From DASSQJ01 sp963773655 (lineage in GTDB: Bacteria; Actinomycetota; Actinomycetes; Actinomycetales; Dermatophilaceae): DNA of 64,000 nucleotides. Both the position numbers and the translations under genes were made by a program. The stretch spans positions 62,001 through 126,000 of the forward strand of contig CAVZBX010000005.1 of assembly GCA_963773655.1 (NCBI GenBank), given 5' to 3'. Below the pieces are notes generated by a model. It saw only the letters and a program-made list of their open reading frames with translations, searched no databases and was not told the DNA's origin. Of the stretch, positions 1 through 6,689 are shown in pieces. Within the stretch, counting starts at the first letter, position 1; each line of letters begins with the position of its first letter.

Positions 1-602
1 GCCGGCACGAGGGTGACGGCCGTCGCGCCGCTGCCGAGCACGACGAACCGCCGCCCGCGCACCGGCATCCCCTCCGGCCACCGCTGCGGGTGCACGACCT
101 CGCCGGCGAACTCCGAGCGGCCCGGCAGCTCCACCTCGTGCCCGGACTCGTACGCGTAGTAGCCGGTGGCGAGGTAGACCAGACGGGCGCTGTGCCGCAC
201 CTCGCCGCCGGCGGTGCGCGCGGTCACCGTCCACCGACCGTCCGCCGAGGACCACTCCATCCGCTCGACCCGCTGCCGGTGGTGGATCCGGCCGGTCACC
301 CGGCCCTCCCGCGCCGTCTCCTCGACGTAGGCGCGGATGTCGGCACCCGCCGCGAACGACGCGTCGCCGGGCCACGGCCGGAACGGGAAGCCGAGGGTGT
401 ACATGTCGGAGTCCGACCGGATGCCGGGGTACCGGAAGAGGTCCCAGGTGCCGCCGATCCGGTCGCGCGCCTCGAGCACCGCCCAGGTCGTCGTCGGGCA
501 CCGCTGGGCGAGCCGGCACGCGACGTCGACCCCGGAGATGCCGGCACCCACGACGAGCACGTCGACGTCGAGCGGCGGCGGGTCCAGCAGGTCGCGGGGC
601 AC
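1..602 (-). CDS. Flavin-containing (Baeyer-Villiger-type) monooxygenase, 3' part missing
   Basis: The N-terminal 200 residues of an FAD/NADPH-dependent monooxygenase; the C-terminus lies beyond the window edge. The first Rossmann motif GAGISG sits at residues 19-24. A BVMO-type fingerprint, F-x-G-x3-H-x3-W-P, begins near residue 165 (FAGEVVHPQRWP), followed by a second dinucleotide-binding motif (VVLGSGATA) near residue 186. These enzymes use NADPH and O2 to oxidise ketones or heteroatoms in the cytoplasm; the substrate cannot be read from this part. The GTG start at 602 is forced because an in-frame TAG lies only three codons upstream. It diverges from the glutathione peroxidase gene, leaving about 90 bases for both promoters. 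A group B flavin monooxygenase is the main alternative; the fold is certain, the subclass less so. Confidence 0.85.
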   Translation of the reverse strand, partial: MPRDLLDPPPLDVDVLVVGAGISGVDVACRLAQRCPTTTWAVLEARDRIGGTWDLFRYPGIRSDSDMYTLGFPFRPWPGDASFAAGADIRAYVEETAREGRVTGRIHHRQRVERMEWSSADGRWTVTARTAGGEVRHSARLVYLATGYYAYESGHEVELPGRSEFAGEVVHPQRWPEGMPVRGRRFVVLGSGATAVTLVP

Positions 603-695
603 CTCGCCACCCTAGGGCTCCGAGGCCTCGACGGAGCGGCCACCGCCGCACGCCCGGACCGGGACCGGCCCCGCCCCCGTGCGACGATGACGCGC

Positions 696-1214
696 ATGAC
701 CACGCTCTCCGACTTCACCGCCCGCACCCTGACCGGTCAGGACCAGCCCCTCGCCGAGTACGCCGGCCGGGTCGTGCTCGTCGTCAACACCGCCAGCCGG
801 TGCGGCTTCACGCCGCAGTACGCGGGGCTCGAGGCGCTCTACCAGGAGCACCGCGACGCCGGCTTCGTCGTCCTCGGGTTCCCCTGCAACCAGTTCGGCG
901 CCCAGGAGCCCGGCACCGAGGACGAGATCGGCGAGTTCTGCCAGCTCAACTACGGCGTCAGCTTCCCGATGTTCGCCAAGGTCGACGTCAACGGCGACGA
1001 CGCGCACCCCCTGTTCGCATGGCTGAAGTCCGAGAAGAGGGGTCTGCTCGGCGGGCGGATCAAGTGGAACTTCACCAAGTTCCTCATCGGCCGCGACGGG
1101 CAGGTCCTGCAGCGCTACTCCCCCCAGGCGGAGCCGCAGTCCCTCGCCGACGACGTCCGCGCCGCCCTGGCCGTCCCCGCCGACGCCGACGCCGAGGGCG
1201 CCACCGGCGGATGA
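696..1214 (+). CDS. Glutathione peroxidase-family thiol peroxidase
   Basis: A 172-residue thioredoxin-fold peroxidase that reduces hydrogen peroxide or organic hydroperoxides. The catalytic tetrad is visible: Cys36 (SRCGF), Gln66 (FPCNQFG), Trp124 and Asn125 (KWNFTKF). Cysteine replaces selenocysteine, as usual in bacteria. Since actinobacteria use mycothiol, the physiological reductant is more likely thioredoxin or mycoredoxin than glutathione (inference from family knowledge). The start could also be the in-frame ATG at 687, three codons earlier; no clear ribosome-binding site separates them. The stop overlaps the ATG of the metallophosphoesterase gene by four bases, so the two are probably co-translated. 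Confidence 0.93.
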   Translation: MTTLSDFTARTLTGQDQPLAEYAGRVVLVVNTASRCGFTPQYAGLEALYQEHRDAGFVVLGFPCNQFGAQEPGTEDEIGEFCQLNYGVSFPMFAKVDVNGDDAHPLFAWLKSEKRGLLGGRIKWNFTKFLIGRDGQVLQRYSPQAEPQSLADDVRAALAVPADADAEGATGG

Positions 1215-2347
1215 CGGCGTTCCTCGTCGTCGCCCTCGCGGTGTTCGGGGGCTTCCTCGTCCTGGTCTGGCACCGCCTCGCGATCGCCCCCCGCTGGGGA
1301 CGCCGCTGGGTGCCGTGGACGGTCGGCGTCGTCCTGGCCGTGCTCACCGCCTTCGTCTTCGAGGGCTTCGACGCCTGGGGCACGCAGTTCTCCCCCGACA
1401 CGATGCGCCCGGTCGCCTGGACCGGCCAGGCGTTCCTCGCCGCGTGCCTCTACCTCTTCCTCGGGCTCGTGCCGGTCTGGCTCCTCAGCATCCTGCTGTG
1501 GTTCGTGCTCTGGCGACGCGAGCACGGCCGTGGCGCGCGACGGGCCCTGAACCGGGTCGCCTCCCCGCTGGTCGTCGCGGTGACCGTCGCGCTCGTCGGG
1601 TACGGGGCGTGGGAGGCCACCCGGCTCGAGGTCACCCGCGTCGAGGCCTCCTCCCCCGACCTGCCCCCGGAGCTCGACGGCACCCGGGTCGCGCTCGTCA
1701 CCGACATCCACGCCGGCGCCGTGCGCAGCGCCGACTTCACGCGGCAGGTCGTCGACCTCGTCAACGCCGAGCAGCCCGACCTCGTCGCCATCTCCGGTGA
1801 CCTGGTCGACGGCCCGGCCGAGCGCTACGGGCCGGAGATCGCGCCCCTCGCCGACCTGCGGGCGCCGCTCGGCGTCTACGTCGTCACCGGCAACCACGAG
1901 ATGTACCGCGACACCGCCAACTGGATCGAGGAGTTCCGGTCCCTGGGGCTCACCGTCCTCGAGAACGAGTCCACCACCCTCGCCGTCGACGGCACGCGGT
2001 TCACCCTCGCCGGCGTGCACGACCGCGAGGGCACCGGCCGGTTCGCGCCGGACTACGACGCCGCCCTCGACGGCGGCGCCGGCTACGTCCTGCTCCTGGC
2101 CCACCAGCCGGTGCAGGCCGAGTCCGTGCAGGGGCGCGGCGTCGACCTCCAGCTCTCCGGCCACACCCACGGCGGGCAGATGTGGCCGCTCACCTACCTC
2201 GTGCCGCTGCAGCAGCCGGTCGTCGACGGCCTCGAGGACGTCGGCGACGTGCCCGTGCTGACCTCGCGGGGCGCCGGCGCCTGGGGGCCCGCGGTGCGGG
2301 TGGGCGCTCCTCCGGAGGTCCCCGTCGTCACGCTGAGGCGCGGGTGA
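1211..2347 (+). CDS. Membrane-anchored metallophosphoesterase
   Basis: A 378-residue protein with about four N-terminal membrane helices (roughly residues 1-20, 34-52, 72-100, 118-135) followed by a calcineurin-type phosphoesterase domain. Metal-ligand motifs appear in order: DIH at 165-167, GD at 196-197, GNHE at 227-230, a histidine in AHQP (298) and GHTH at 317-320. This is the YkuE/YaeI-like layout, in which a dimetal centre hydrolyses phosphodiester or phosphomonoester bonds; the domain probably faces the cell surface. The substrate is unknown. It overlaps the preceding peroxidase by four bases (ATGA) and the following glycosylase by four bases (GTGA), indicating a three-gene operon. Confidence 0.88.
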   Translation: MTAFLVVALAVFGGFLVLVWHRLAIAPRWGRRWVPWTVGVVLAVLTAFVFEGFDAWGTQFSPDTMRPVAWTGQAFLAACLYLFLGLVPVWLLSILLWFVLWRREHGRGARRALNRVASPLVVAVTVALVGYGAWEATRLEVTRVEASSPDLPPELDGTRVALVTDIHAGAVRSADFTRQVVDLVNAEQPDLVAISGDLVDGPAERYGPEIAPLADLRAPLGVYVVTGNHEMYRDTANWIEEFRSLGLTVLENESTTLAVDGTRFTLAGVHDREGTGRFAPDYDAALDGGAGYVLLLAHQPVQAESVQGRGVDLQLSGHTHGGQMWPLTYLVPLQQPVVDGLEDVGDVPVLTSRGAGAWGPAVRVGAPPEVPVVTLRRG

Positions 2348-3009
2348 GCGGCGCGACGGGGCCCCCGGACCCGGCATCCGGGCTCGTCGTCGGCCCGGAC
2401 GACCTGGCCCGCCCCGCCTGGGCGGCCGCCGACCCGCTGCTGCGGGAGTACTACGACACCGAGTGGGGGATGCCGGTTCGTGACGAGCGGGGCGTCTTCG
2501 AGCGGCTCTCGCTCGAGGCGTTCCAGTCCGGCCTGTCGTGGGCGACGATCCTGCGCAAGCGCCCCGCCTTCCGCGAGGCCTTCGACGGCTTCGATCCCGA
2601 CCGGGTCGCCGGCTACGGCGACGGCGACGTCGAGCGGCTGCTCGCCGACGCCGGCATCGTGCGCAACCGCGCCAAGGTGCTCGCCACGATCACCAACGCG
2701 CGCGCCACGGTCGCGTTGCGCGAGCACCCCGACGGCGACCTCGCGTCCCTCGTCTGGTCCTTCCGGCCCGCGGACACCCCGAGGCCCCGCACGCCCGCCG
2801 AGGTCCCCACGACGTCGCCGGAGTCGGTGGCCCTGTCCACGGCGCTCAAGCGCCACGGCTTCACCTTCGTCGGGCCGACGACGATGTTCGCGCTCATGGA
2901 GGCGCTGGGCATCGTCGACACCCACGTGGTCGGCAGCCACCGGCGCGGCACCAGCGGCGTCTGGCCCGACGATGCCGCTGGTCAGACGGCGATGCCGCGC
3001 GAGTCGTAG
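2344..3009 (+). CDS. tag: DNA-3-methyladenine glycosylase I
   Basis: A 221-residue base-excision repair enzyme that removes 3-methyladenine from alkylated DNA. The family signature ADPLLREYYDTEWG is at residues 29-42, and the probable catalytic glutamate is Glu58 in LEAFQSGLSW. The C-terminal block FVGPTTMFALMEALG also matches Tag. Unlike the E. coli enzyme, it contains no cysteine at all, so the zinc-snap ligands joining the two ends are absent. The GTG start at 2344 overlaps the stop of the metallophosphoesterase, the third gene of this operon. Confidence 0.9.
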   Translation: MSGATGPPDPASGLVVGPDDLARPAWAAADPLLREYYDTEWGMPVRDERGVFERLSLEAFQSGLSWATILRKRPAFREAFDGFDPDRVAGYGDGDVERLLADAGIVRNRAKVLATITNARATVALREHPDGDLASLVWSFRPADTPRPRTPAEVPTTSPESVALSTALKRHGFTFVGPTTMFALMEALGIVDTHVVGSHRRGTSGVWPDDAAGQTAMPRES

Positions 3010-3230
3010 GAGAGCTGCTGCCGGCGCGGCCCCCGCGGTGCCTGCCACGACGCGTCGATCCTCAGCGACACCCCGTCGGCGTCGTCCCCGAGCCGCCGTG
3101 CGGCATCACCCTCCTCGTGGCGCTCCAGCGCGAGGCGCTCGCGCTCCTCGCGCACGTGGACGACCGAGGGCCGCAGGAAGGAGACCAGGTCCTCGACGGC
3201 GGCCCCGACGGCGCGCGAGCCGAGGAGCAT
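2982..3230 (-). CDS. Small conserved-looking protein, function unknown (DUF6191-like)
   Basis: An 82-residue reading frame filling most of the 3010-3376 gap, convergent with tag and overlapping its last 28 bases. A short hydrophobic N-terminus is followed by a charged segment (HVREERERLALERHEEGDAA) and a basic tail. The pattern of an acidic/arginine-rich helix followed by GDAA resembles small actinobacterial DUF6191-type proteins, but this is recalled resemblance, not a search result. The ATG at 3230 was chosen; a GTG at 3284 would add 18 residues. It could also be a chance frame in GC-rich DNA. No function is proposed. Confidence 0.45.
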   Translation of the reverse strand: MLLGSRAVGAAVEDLVSFLRPSVVHVREERERLALERHEEGDAARRLGDDADGVSLRIDASWQAPRGPRRQQLSYDSRGIAV

Positions 3231-3376
3231 CCCGTCAGGGTACGGCAGCGGCCCGTTCGCCGTGACCGCGAAGCCCTCCCTCACCGAGCCGGACCCCGAG
3301 CAGGACGACCGGCGGGAAGAGCAGCGGTGGCCGGCGATGTTGCAGCGCCAACGCCCCGAGCATCCCGGAGGTCACC

Positions 3377-4033
3377 ATGCACGTCGCCGTCCTCGGAACA
3401 GGGACCGTCGGCCGGACCCTCGCCGCCGCCCTCCGCGCGCTGGGCCACGACGTCACGATGGGGACCCGCGACCCCTCCGCGACGCTCGCCCGCGACGACG
3501 AGGCGCTGATGGCGTGGCGGGTCGAGCACGACGACATCGGGCTCGCGACGTTCGCCGACGCCGCGGCCGGCGCCGACCTGGTCGTCAACGCCACCAACGG
3601 GGCGGCCACCCTCGACGTCCTGGACCGGGCCGGCGATGCCCTCGACGGACGGGTGCTGCTCGACGTCTCGAACCCGCTCGACTTCTCCCACGGGTTCCCG
3701 CCCACCCTCTTCGTCGCCGACACCGACAGCCTCGCCGAGCAGGTGCAGGCGGCCCACCCGCGGGCACGCGTCGTCAAGGCGCTGAACACGGTGACCGCCG
3801 CCCTCATGGTGCGGCCCGGCCTGCTGGCCGAGCCGACCACCGTCTTCGTCTCGGGCGACGACGCCGACGCGAAGGAGGTCGTCACCGATGTCCTGCGCTC
3901 GCTCGGCCACACCGACGTGCTCGACCTCGGCGAGCTGAGCACTGCCCGCGGCACCGAGATGTACGTGGCGCTGTGGGTGCGGGCGATGGGCGCGCTCGGG
4001 ACGCCGCTGTTCAACGTCCGCGTCGTGCGCTGA
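3377..4033 (+). CDS. NAD(P)-binding F420/NADP oxidoreductase-family protein
   Basis: A 218-residue single Rossmann-fold protein. The dinucleotide-binding loop GTGTVG begins at residue 7, right at the N-terminus, and a later KALNT motif is typical of the NADP-dependent F420 reductase and NAD-binding_10/F420_oxidored group. Such proteins transfer hydride between NADP and a deazaflavin or another acceptor; the partner cannot be read here. A strong ribosome-binding site (CGGAGG) precedes the ATG. It stands alone between a minus-strand small gene and a minus-strand tRNA. An orphan reductase with an unrelated substrate is equally possible. Confidence 0.8.
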   Translation: MHVAVLGTGTVGRTLAAALRALGHDVTMGTRDPSATLARDDEALMAWRVEHDDIGLATFADAAAGADLVVNATNGAATLDVLDRAGDALDGRVLLDVSNPLDFSHGFPPTLFVADTDSLAEQVQAAHPRARVVKALNTVTAALMVRPGLLAEPTTVFVSGDDADAKEVVTDVLRSLGHTDVLDLGELSTARGTEMYVALWVRAMGALGTPLFNVRVVR

Positions 4034-4095
4034 CCCTTCCCACCCGACCCCTCGTCGCCGCCGGCCCCGCCACCACCCCGGCCCCCGACACGACG

Positions 4096-4119
4096 AAAGG
4101 GCCGGCTGACGCCGGCCCT
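4096..4119 (-). terminator. Hairpin terminator downstream of tRNA-Ala
   Basis: A perfect 9-bp stem, AGGGCCGGC (4098-4106) paired with 4111-4119, with a TGAC loop. On the minus strand it lies 9 bases past the tRNA 3' end and is followed by TTTCG, a weak U tract. It may also stop plus-strand transcription from the oxidoreductase gene ending at 4033. Confidence 0.65.
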
Positions 4120-4127
4120 CCCTCGAG

Positions 4128-4200
4128 TGGAGCTGAGGGGATTCGAACCCCTGACCCCCTCCATGCCATGGAGGTGCGCTACCAACTGCGCTACAGCCCC
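4128..4200 (-). tRNA. tRNA-Ala (anticodon GGC)
   Basis: A complete 73-nt cloverleaf on the minus strand. The acceptor stem starts GGGGCTG and closes with AGCTCC plus discriminator A. The D-arm is TAGCGCAGTTGGTAGCGC, and the anticodon stem CCTCC/GGAGG encloses the loop ATGGCAT with GGC in the centre. The T-arm is CAGGGGTTCGAATCCCCT-like. CCA is not encoded and must be added by the tRNA nucleotidyltransferase. It decodes GCC and GCU, and GCC is heavily used in this genome. Confidence 0.97.
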
Positions 4201-4230
4201 GAGTGGGTGTCCCCCGCAGGGGCGACGGGA

Positions 4231-4260
4231 AGTCTACCCACGGCCCATCGCTCCCCCAAA
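4231..4260 (-). promoter_or_regulatory. Probable tRNA-Ala promoter
   Basis: On the minus strand a -35-like TTTGGG (4255-4260) and a -10-like TAGACT (4231-4236) are separated by 18 bases, placing initiation about 25 bases upstream of the mature tRNA 5' end. The region is markedly less GC-rich than its surroundings. Pattern-based call only. Confidence 0.4.
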
Positions 4261-4266
4261 TCGGTG

Positions 4267-4944
4267 TCAGGGCGGAGTCGACCGGCCGACCGGGACCACC
4301 CCCGCCGAGACGTTCCACGTGCGCAGCCGCCAGCCCTCCCGCCCCTCGGCGAGCTCACCCCAGTGGCAGTTGCCCAGCCCGCCGAGCAGCCGCCAGGCGT
4401 GCGAGGGGTCGAGCCCGAGCACGGCGGCGGCCCCGGTGCGGCCCGCCATCCCGTGGGTCGAGACCACCACGCACTCCCCCGGCGCCATCGACTCGATGAT
4501 GTCGGTGAGCGCCTCCGCCATCCGGGCGTGCACGTCGGCCATCGACTCGCCCTCGGGCCCACCCCGCCGCACGTCCTCCCCACGCATCACCGCGGCCCAG
4601 TCCTCGGCCCAGCCCTCGCGCACCTGGGGGGTCGTCAGGCCCTGCCACGCGCCGGCGTGGATCTCGCGCAGCCGGGGGTCGAGGGTGAGCTCGACTCCGC
4701 AGGCCCGCGCGACGCTCTCCGCGGTGTCCCTCGCCCGGCTGAGGTCCGAGCTGACCACCCGCGTCGGGTGCAGCGCCCGCAGCGCCGGGCCCACCAGCTC
4801 GGCCTGGCGCCGCCCGCGCTCGGAGAGCCCGCTGTCGAGCTGGCCCTGCCACACCCCCGACGCGTTGTGCTCGGTCTCGCCATGGCGCAGGATGACCAGC
4901 CGCCGCGACCGTGCGCCGCCCTCCCGCGACGCGGGCGCGCTCAT
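4267..4944 (-). CDS. Histidine phosphatase (phosphoglycerate mutase-like)
   Basis: A 225-residue branch-1 histidine phosphatase. The phosphohistidine motif RHGETEHN begins at Arg20 (His21), and the second catalytic histidine lies in STHGMAGR near residue 170. Members dephosphorylate small phosphometabolites or proteins through a phosphohistidine; glucosyl-3-phosphoglycerate phosphatase is one actinobacterial role, but no substrate can be assigned. The ATG at 4944 overlaps the rsfS stop (ATGA), making it the last gene of the nadD-rsfS-phosphatase operon, an arrangement common in actinobacteria. Confidence 0.92.
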   Translation of the reverse strand: MSAPASREGGARSRRLVILRHGETEHNASGVWQGQLDSGLSERGRRQAELVGPALRALHPTRVVSSDLSRARDTAESVARACGVELTLDPRLREIHAGAWQGLTTPQVREGWAEDWAAVMRGEDVRRGGPEGESMADVHARMAEALTDIIESMAPGECVVVSTHGMAGRTGAAAVLGLDPSHAWRLLGGLGNCHWGELAEGREGWRLRTWNVSAGVVPVGRSTPP

Positions 4945-5321
4945 CGGCCGCCCTGCTCGGTGCCCACCGCGCCCAGGTCGAGCGCCGGGCAGTCCTTCCA
5001 CAGCCGCTCGAGCTCGTAGTAGGCGCGCTCGTCGTCGTGCTGGACGTGGACGACGACGTCGCCGAAGTCGATGAGCACCCACCGGCCCTCCCGCTGCCCC
5101 TCGCGCCGCACCGGCTTCGCGCCGAGCTCGCGCAGCGTGTCCTCGACCTCGTCGACGATCGAGCCGACCTGGCGCTCGGACTCGGCGGAGACGATGACGA
5201 AGACGTCGGTCAGGGCCAGCTGCTCCGAGACGTCGATGCCCGTGATGGTGGTGGCGAGCTTGTCCGCGGACGCCTTCGCGGCGGCCCGGGCCAGCTCGAG
5301 GGCGCGGTCGGTGGCGGTCAC
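4941..5321 (-). CDS. rsfS: Ribosome silencing factor
   Basis: A 126-residue RsfS/Iojap protein. It binds ribosomal protein L14 on the 50S subunit and blocks subunit joining in starvation (family knowledge). Visible signatures are the N-terminal helix ALELARAAAKASADKLATTI, the core DVFVIVSAESERQVGSIVDE and the C-terminal VLIDFGDVVVHVQHDDERAYYELERLW, which is highly conserved. The GTG start at 5321 is preceded by GAGGAGCACC, a good ribosome-binding site, and overlaps the nadD stop by four bases. Length matches the family. Confidence 0.96.
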   Translation of the reverse strand: MTATDRALELARAAAKASADKLATTITGIDVSEQLALTDVFVIVSAESERQVGSIVDEVEDTLRELGAKPVRREGQREGRWVLIDFGDVVVHVQHDDERAYYELERLWKDCPALDLGAVGTEQGGR

Positions 5322-5890
5322 GGTGCTCCTCGGTAGAGGTGGTACTTGCTGATGTACTGGACGACGCCGTCGGGCACGAGGTACCAGACCGGCTCCCCGG
5401 CGCGCACCCGCTCCCGGCAGTCGGTGGAGCTGATCGCCATCGCGGGCACCTCCTGGAGGGTGACCCCCTCGGCGGGCAGCCCCGGCTCGGAGAGCTCGTA
5501 CCCCGGCCGGGTGACCCCGACGAAGTGCGCCAGCGCCCACAGCTCGGCGGCGTCCTTCCACGACAGGATCTGGGCCAGCGCGTCGGCCCCGGTGATGAAG
5601 AACAGCTCGGCGCCGGGGCGCAGCGCCTGCAGGTCACGCAGGGTGTCGACGGTGAACGTGGGACCACCGCGGTCGATGTCCACGCGGGACACGGTGAACC
5701 GCGGGTTCGAGGCGGTCGCGATGACCGTCATGAGGTAGCGGTGCTCGGCCGGGGAGACGTCGCGGTCGTCCTTCTGCCAGGGCTGCCCGGTGGGCACGAA
5801 CACCACCTCGTCGAGGTCGAGCAGCGCCTGCACCTCCGAGGCGGCGACGAGGTGGCCGTGGTGGACGGGGTCGAAGGTCCCCCCCATCAC
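5318..5890 (-). CDS. nadD: Nicotinate-nucleotide adenylyltransferase
   Basis: NAD biosynthesis enzyme joining nicotinate mononucleotide and ATP. The nucleotidyltransferase motif GGTFDPVHHGHL lies at the very N-terminus and the ISSTDCRERV motif near the C-terminus, both diagnostic. With GTG at 5890 it has 190 residues (ATG at 5887 gives 189), a little short at the first beta strand. The natural upstream residues ARVG are in frame but have no standard start codon close by. The reading frame stays open back to 6142, where it merges with the frameshifted small membrane gene. Translation is probably coupled to that gene and to rsfS (GTGA overlap). Confidence 0.93.
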   Translation of the reverse strand: MMGGTFDPVHHGHLVAASEVQALLDLDEVVFVPTGQPWQKDDRDVSPAEHRYLMTVIATASNPRFTVSRVDIDRGGPTFTVDTLRDLQALRPGAELFFITGADALAQILSWKDAAELWALAHFVGVTRPGYELSEPGLPAEGVTLQEVPAMAISSTDCRERVRAGEPVWYLVPDGVVQYISKYHLYRGAP

Positions 5891-5913
5891 CCCGACCCGC
5901 GCGCGCGCTGCGC

Positions 5914-6142
5914 TCAGTGCTGCCCCGGGTGCTCGGGCCAGTGCGCCTCGTCCTCGGCGTGCGGCTCGTTCTGGCCGGCGGGCGGCGCGTACTTGTGGTG
6001 CACGCCCCGGAAGGACCACGTGACCCCGAGGAGGAAGGCGAAGAACACCAGGGGCCATGACCCCGATGACCCAGGGCGGCACGGGCAGCTCGTTGTGCGT
6101 GGCGGCCTCCTCCGCGGCGAGAAGGGCGGCTGTCGACATCAT
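5914..6142 (-). pseudogene. Small single-pass membrane protein with a +1 frameshift
   Basis: The gene starts at ATG 6142 (or 6139) and encodes about 27 residues (MMSTAALLAAEEAATHNELP then VPPWVIG). The rest of a typical small actinobacterial protein, a membrane helix VFFAFLLGVTWSFRG and a polar His-rich tail ending PEHPGQH, continues in another frame to TGA at 5914. The shift sits at a run of four G on the plus strand (6051-6054); removing one base gives an intact 75-residue protein. Similar short proteins upstream of nadD are common in this group (recalled). Either a base-calling error or a real mutation explains it; the unshifted frame runs directly into nadD. Confidence 0.7.
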
Positions 6143-6175
6143 GCGGACAGCGTAGCGGTCCCTCGTCCACGGATT

Positions 6176-6228
6176 TCGTCCACAGGGGTGTGTACGACGC
6201 GGGGGCGCCGCACGGCCCCTGTGGACGA
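6176..6228. repeat. 13-bp perfect inverted repeat
   Basis: TCGTCCACAGGGG (6176-6188) is repeated inverted at 6216-6228 with a 27-base spacer. Each arm contains TCGTCCACA, one base from the actinobacterial DnaA box TTGTCCACA. It lies about 35-85 bases upstream of the minus-strand small gene, where an operator would be expected. Confidence 0.7.
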
Positions 6229-6574
6229 CACGCCGGCCCCGCGAGATCGTTCACTTTCCTGTCCCGATCCGCTTGCGCCGGGGTCACCCGGGGGCATAGA
6301 AACTCTCTCGACGCCCCCACCGACCGCCCCTCGCGGGACGAGCGGCAGGGGTGGGTCGTACGGATAACGGCACGTCGTCCTCCCGGGTCCGCCCGTGGGG
6401 CCGGCGGGGTCCCTCACCGGGCCCCTCCGCTGCGCGCGACGGCGCAGGTGCCGCGGCCGACGACCGTTGTCGAAGTCCGTCCCGGGCACGGGTCGGCGCC
6501 ATCGTCGCGTGGCAGAGCCCTTGCGGTACGCCGCAGGGACCGACCGGCAACAGCCGGCGGCAGTGCCGCTGGTG

Positions 6575-6606
6575 GAGGGCCCCCGACCTCATACTCGGGG
6601 GCCCTC
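6575..6606. repeat. Perfect 12-bp hairpin upstream of the glycosyltransferase
   Basis: GAGGGCCCCCGA (6575-6586) pairs perfectly with TCGGGGGCCCTC (6595-6606) around an 8-base loop. No U tract follows on either strand. It ends 84 bases before the ATG at 6690, so it could be a leader structure, an attenuator or a terminator lacking a U tract. Confidence 0.65.
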
Positions 6607-6689
6607 GGCCGGGGCGGTCCCGCGACGCGCACAGCCGGCGCACGGCAACCACCGGACACGTGGACGGGCCGCGACCTACCCTTGAGGGC

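Larger units (their letters stand above)
6143..6689. other. 547-base non-coding region
   Basis: No frame here shows convincing coding character. It contains a 13-bp inverted repeat (6176-6228), a possible plus-strand promoter around 6274-6302 (TTGCGC, then TAGAAA after 18 bases) and a perfect 12-bp hairpin (6575-6606) before the glycosyltransferase start. It separates the divergent nadD operon and glycosyltransferase gene and probably carries both promoters. Confidence 0.6.
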
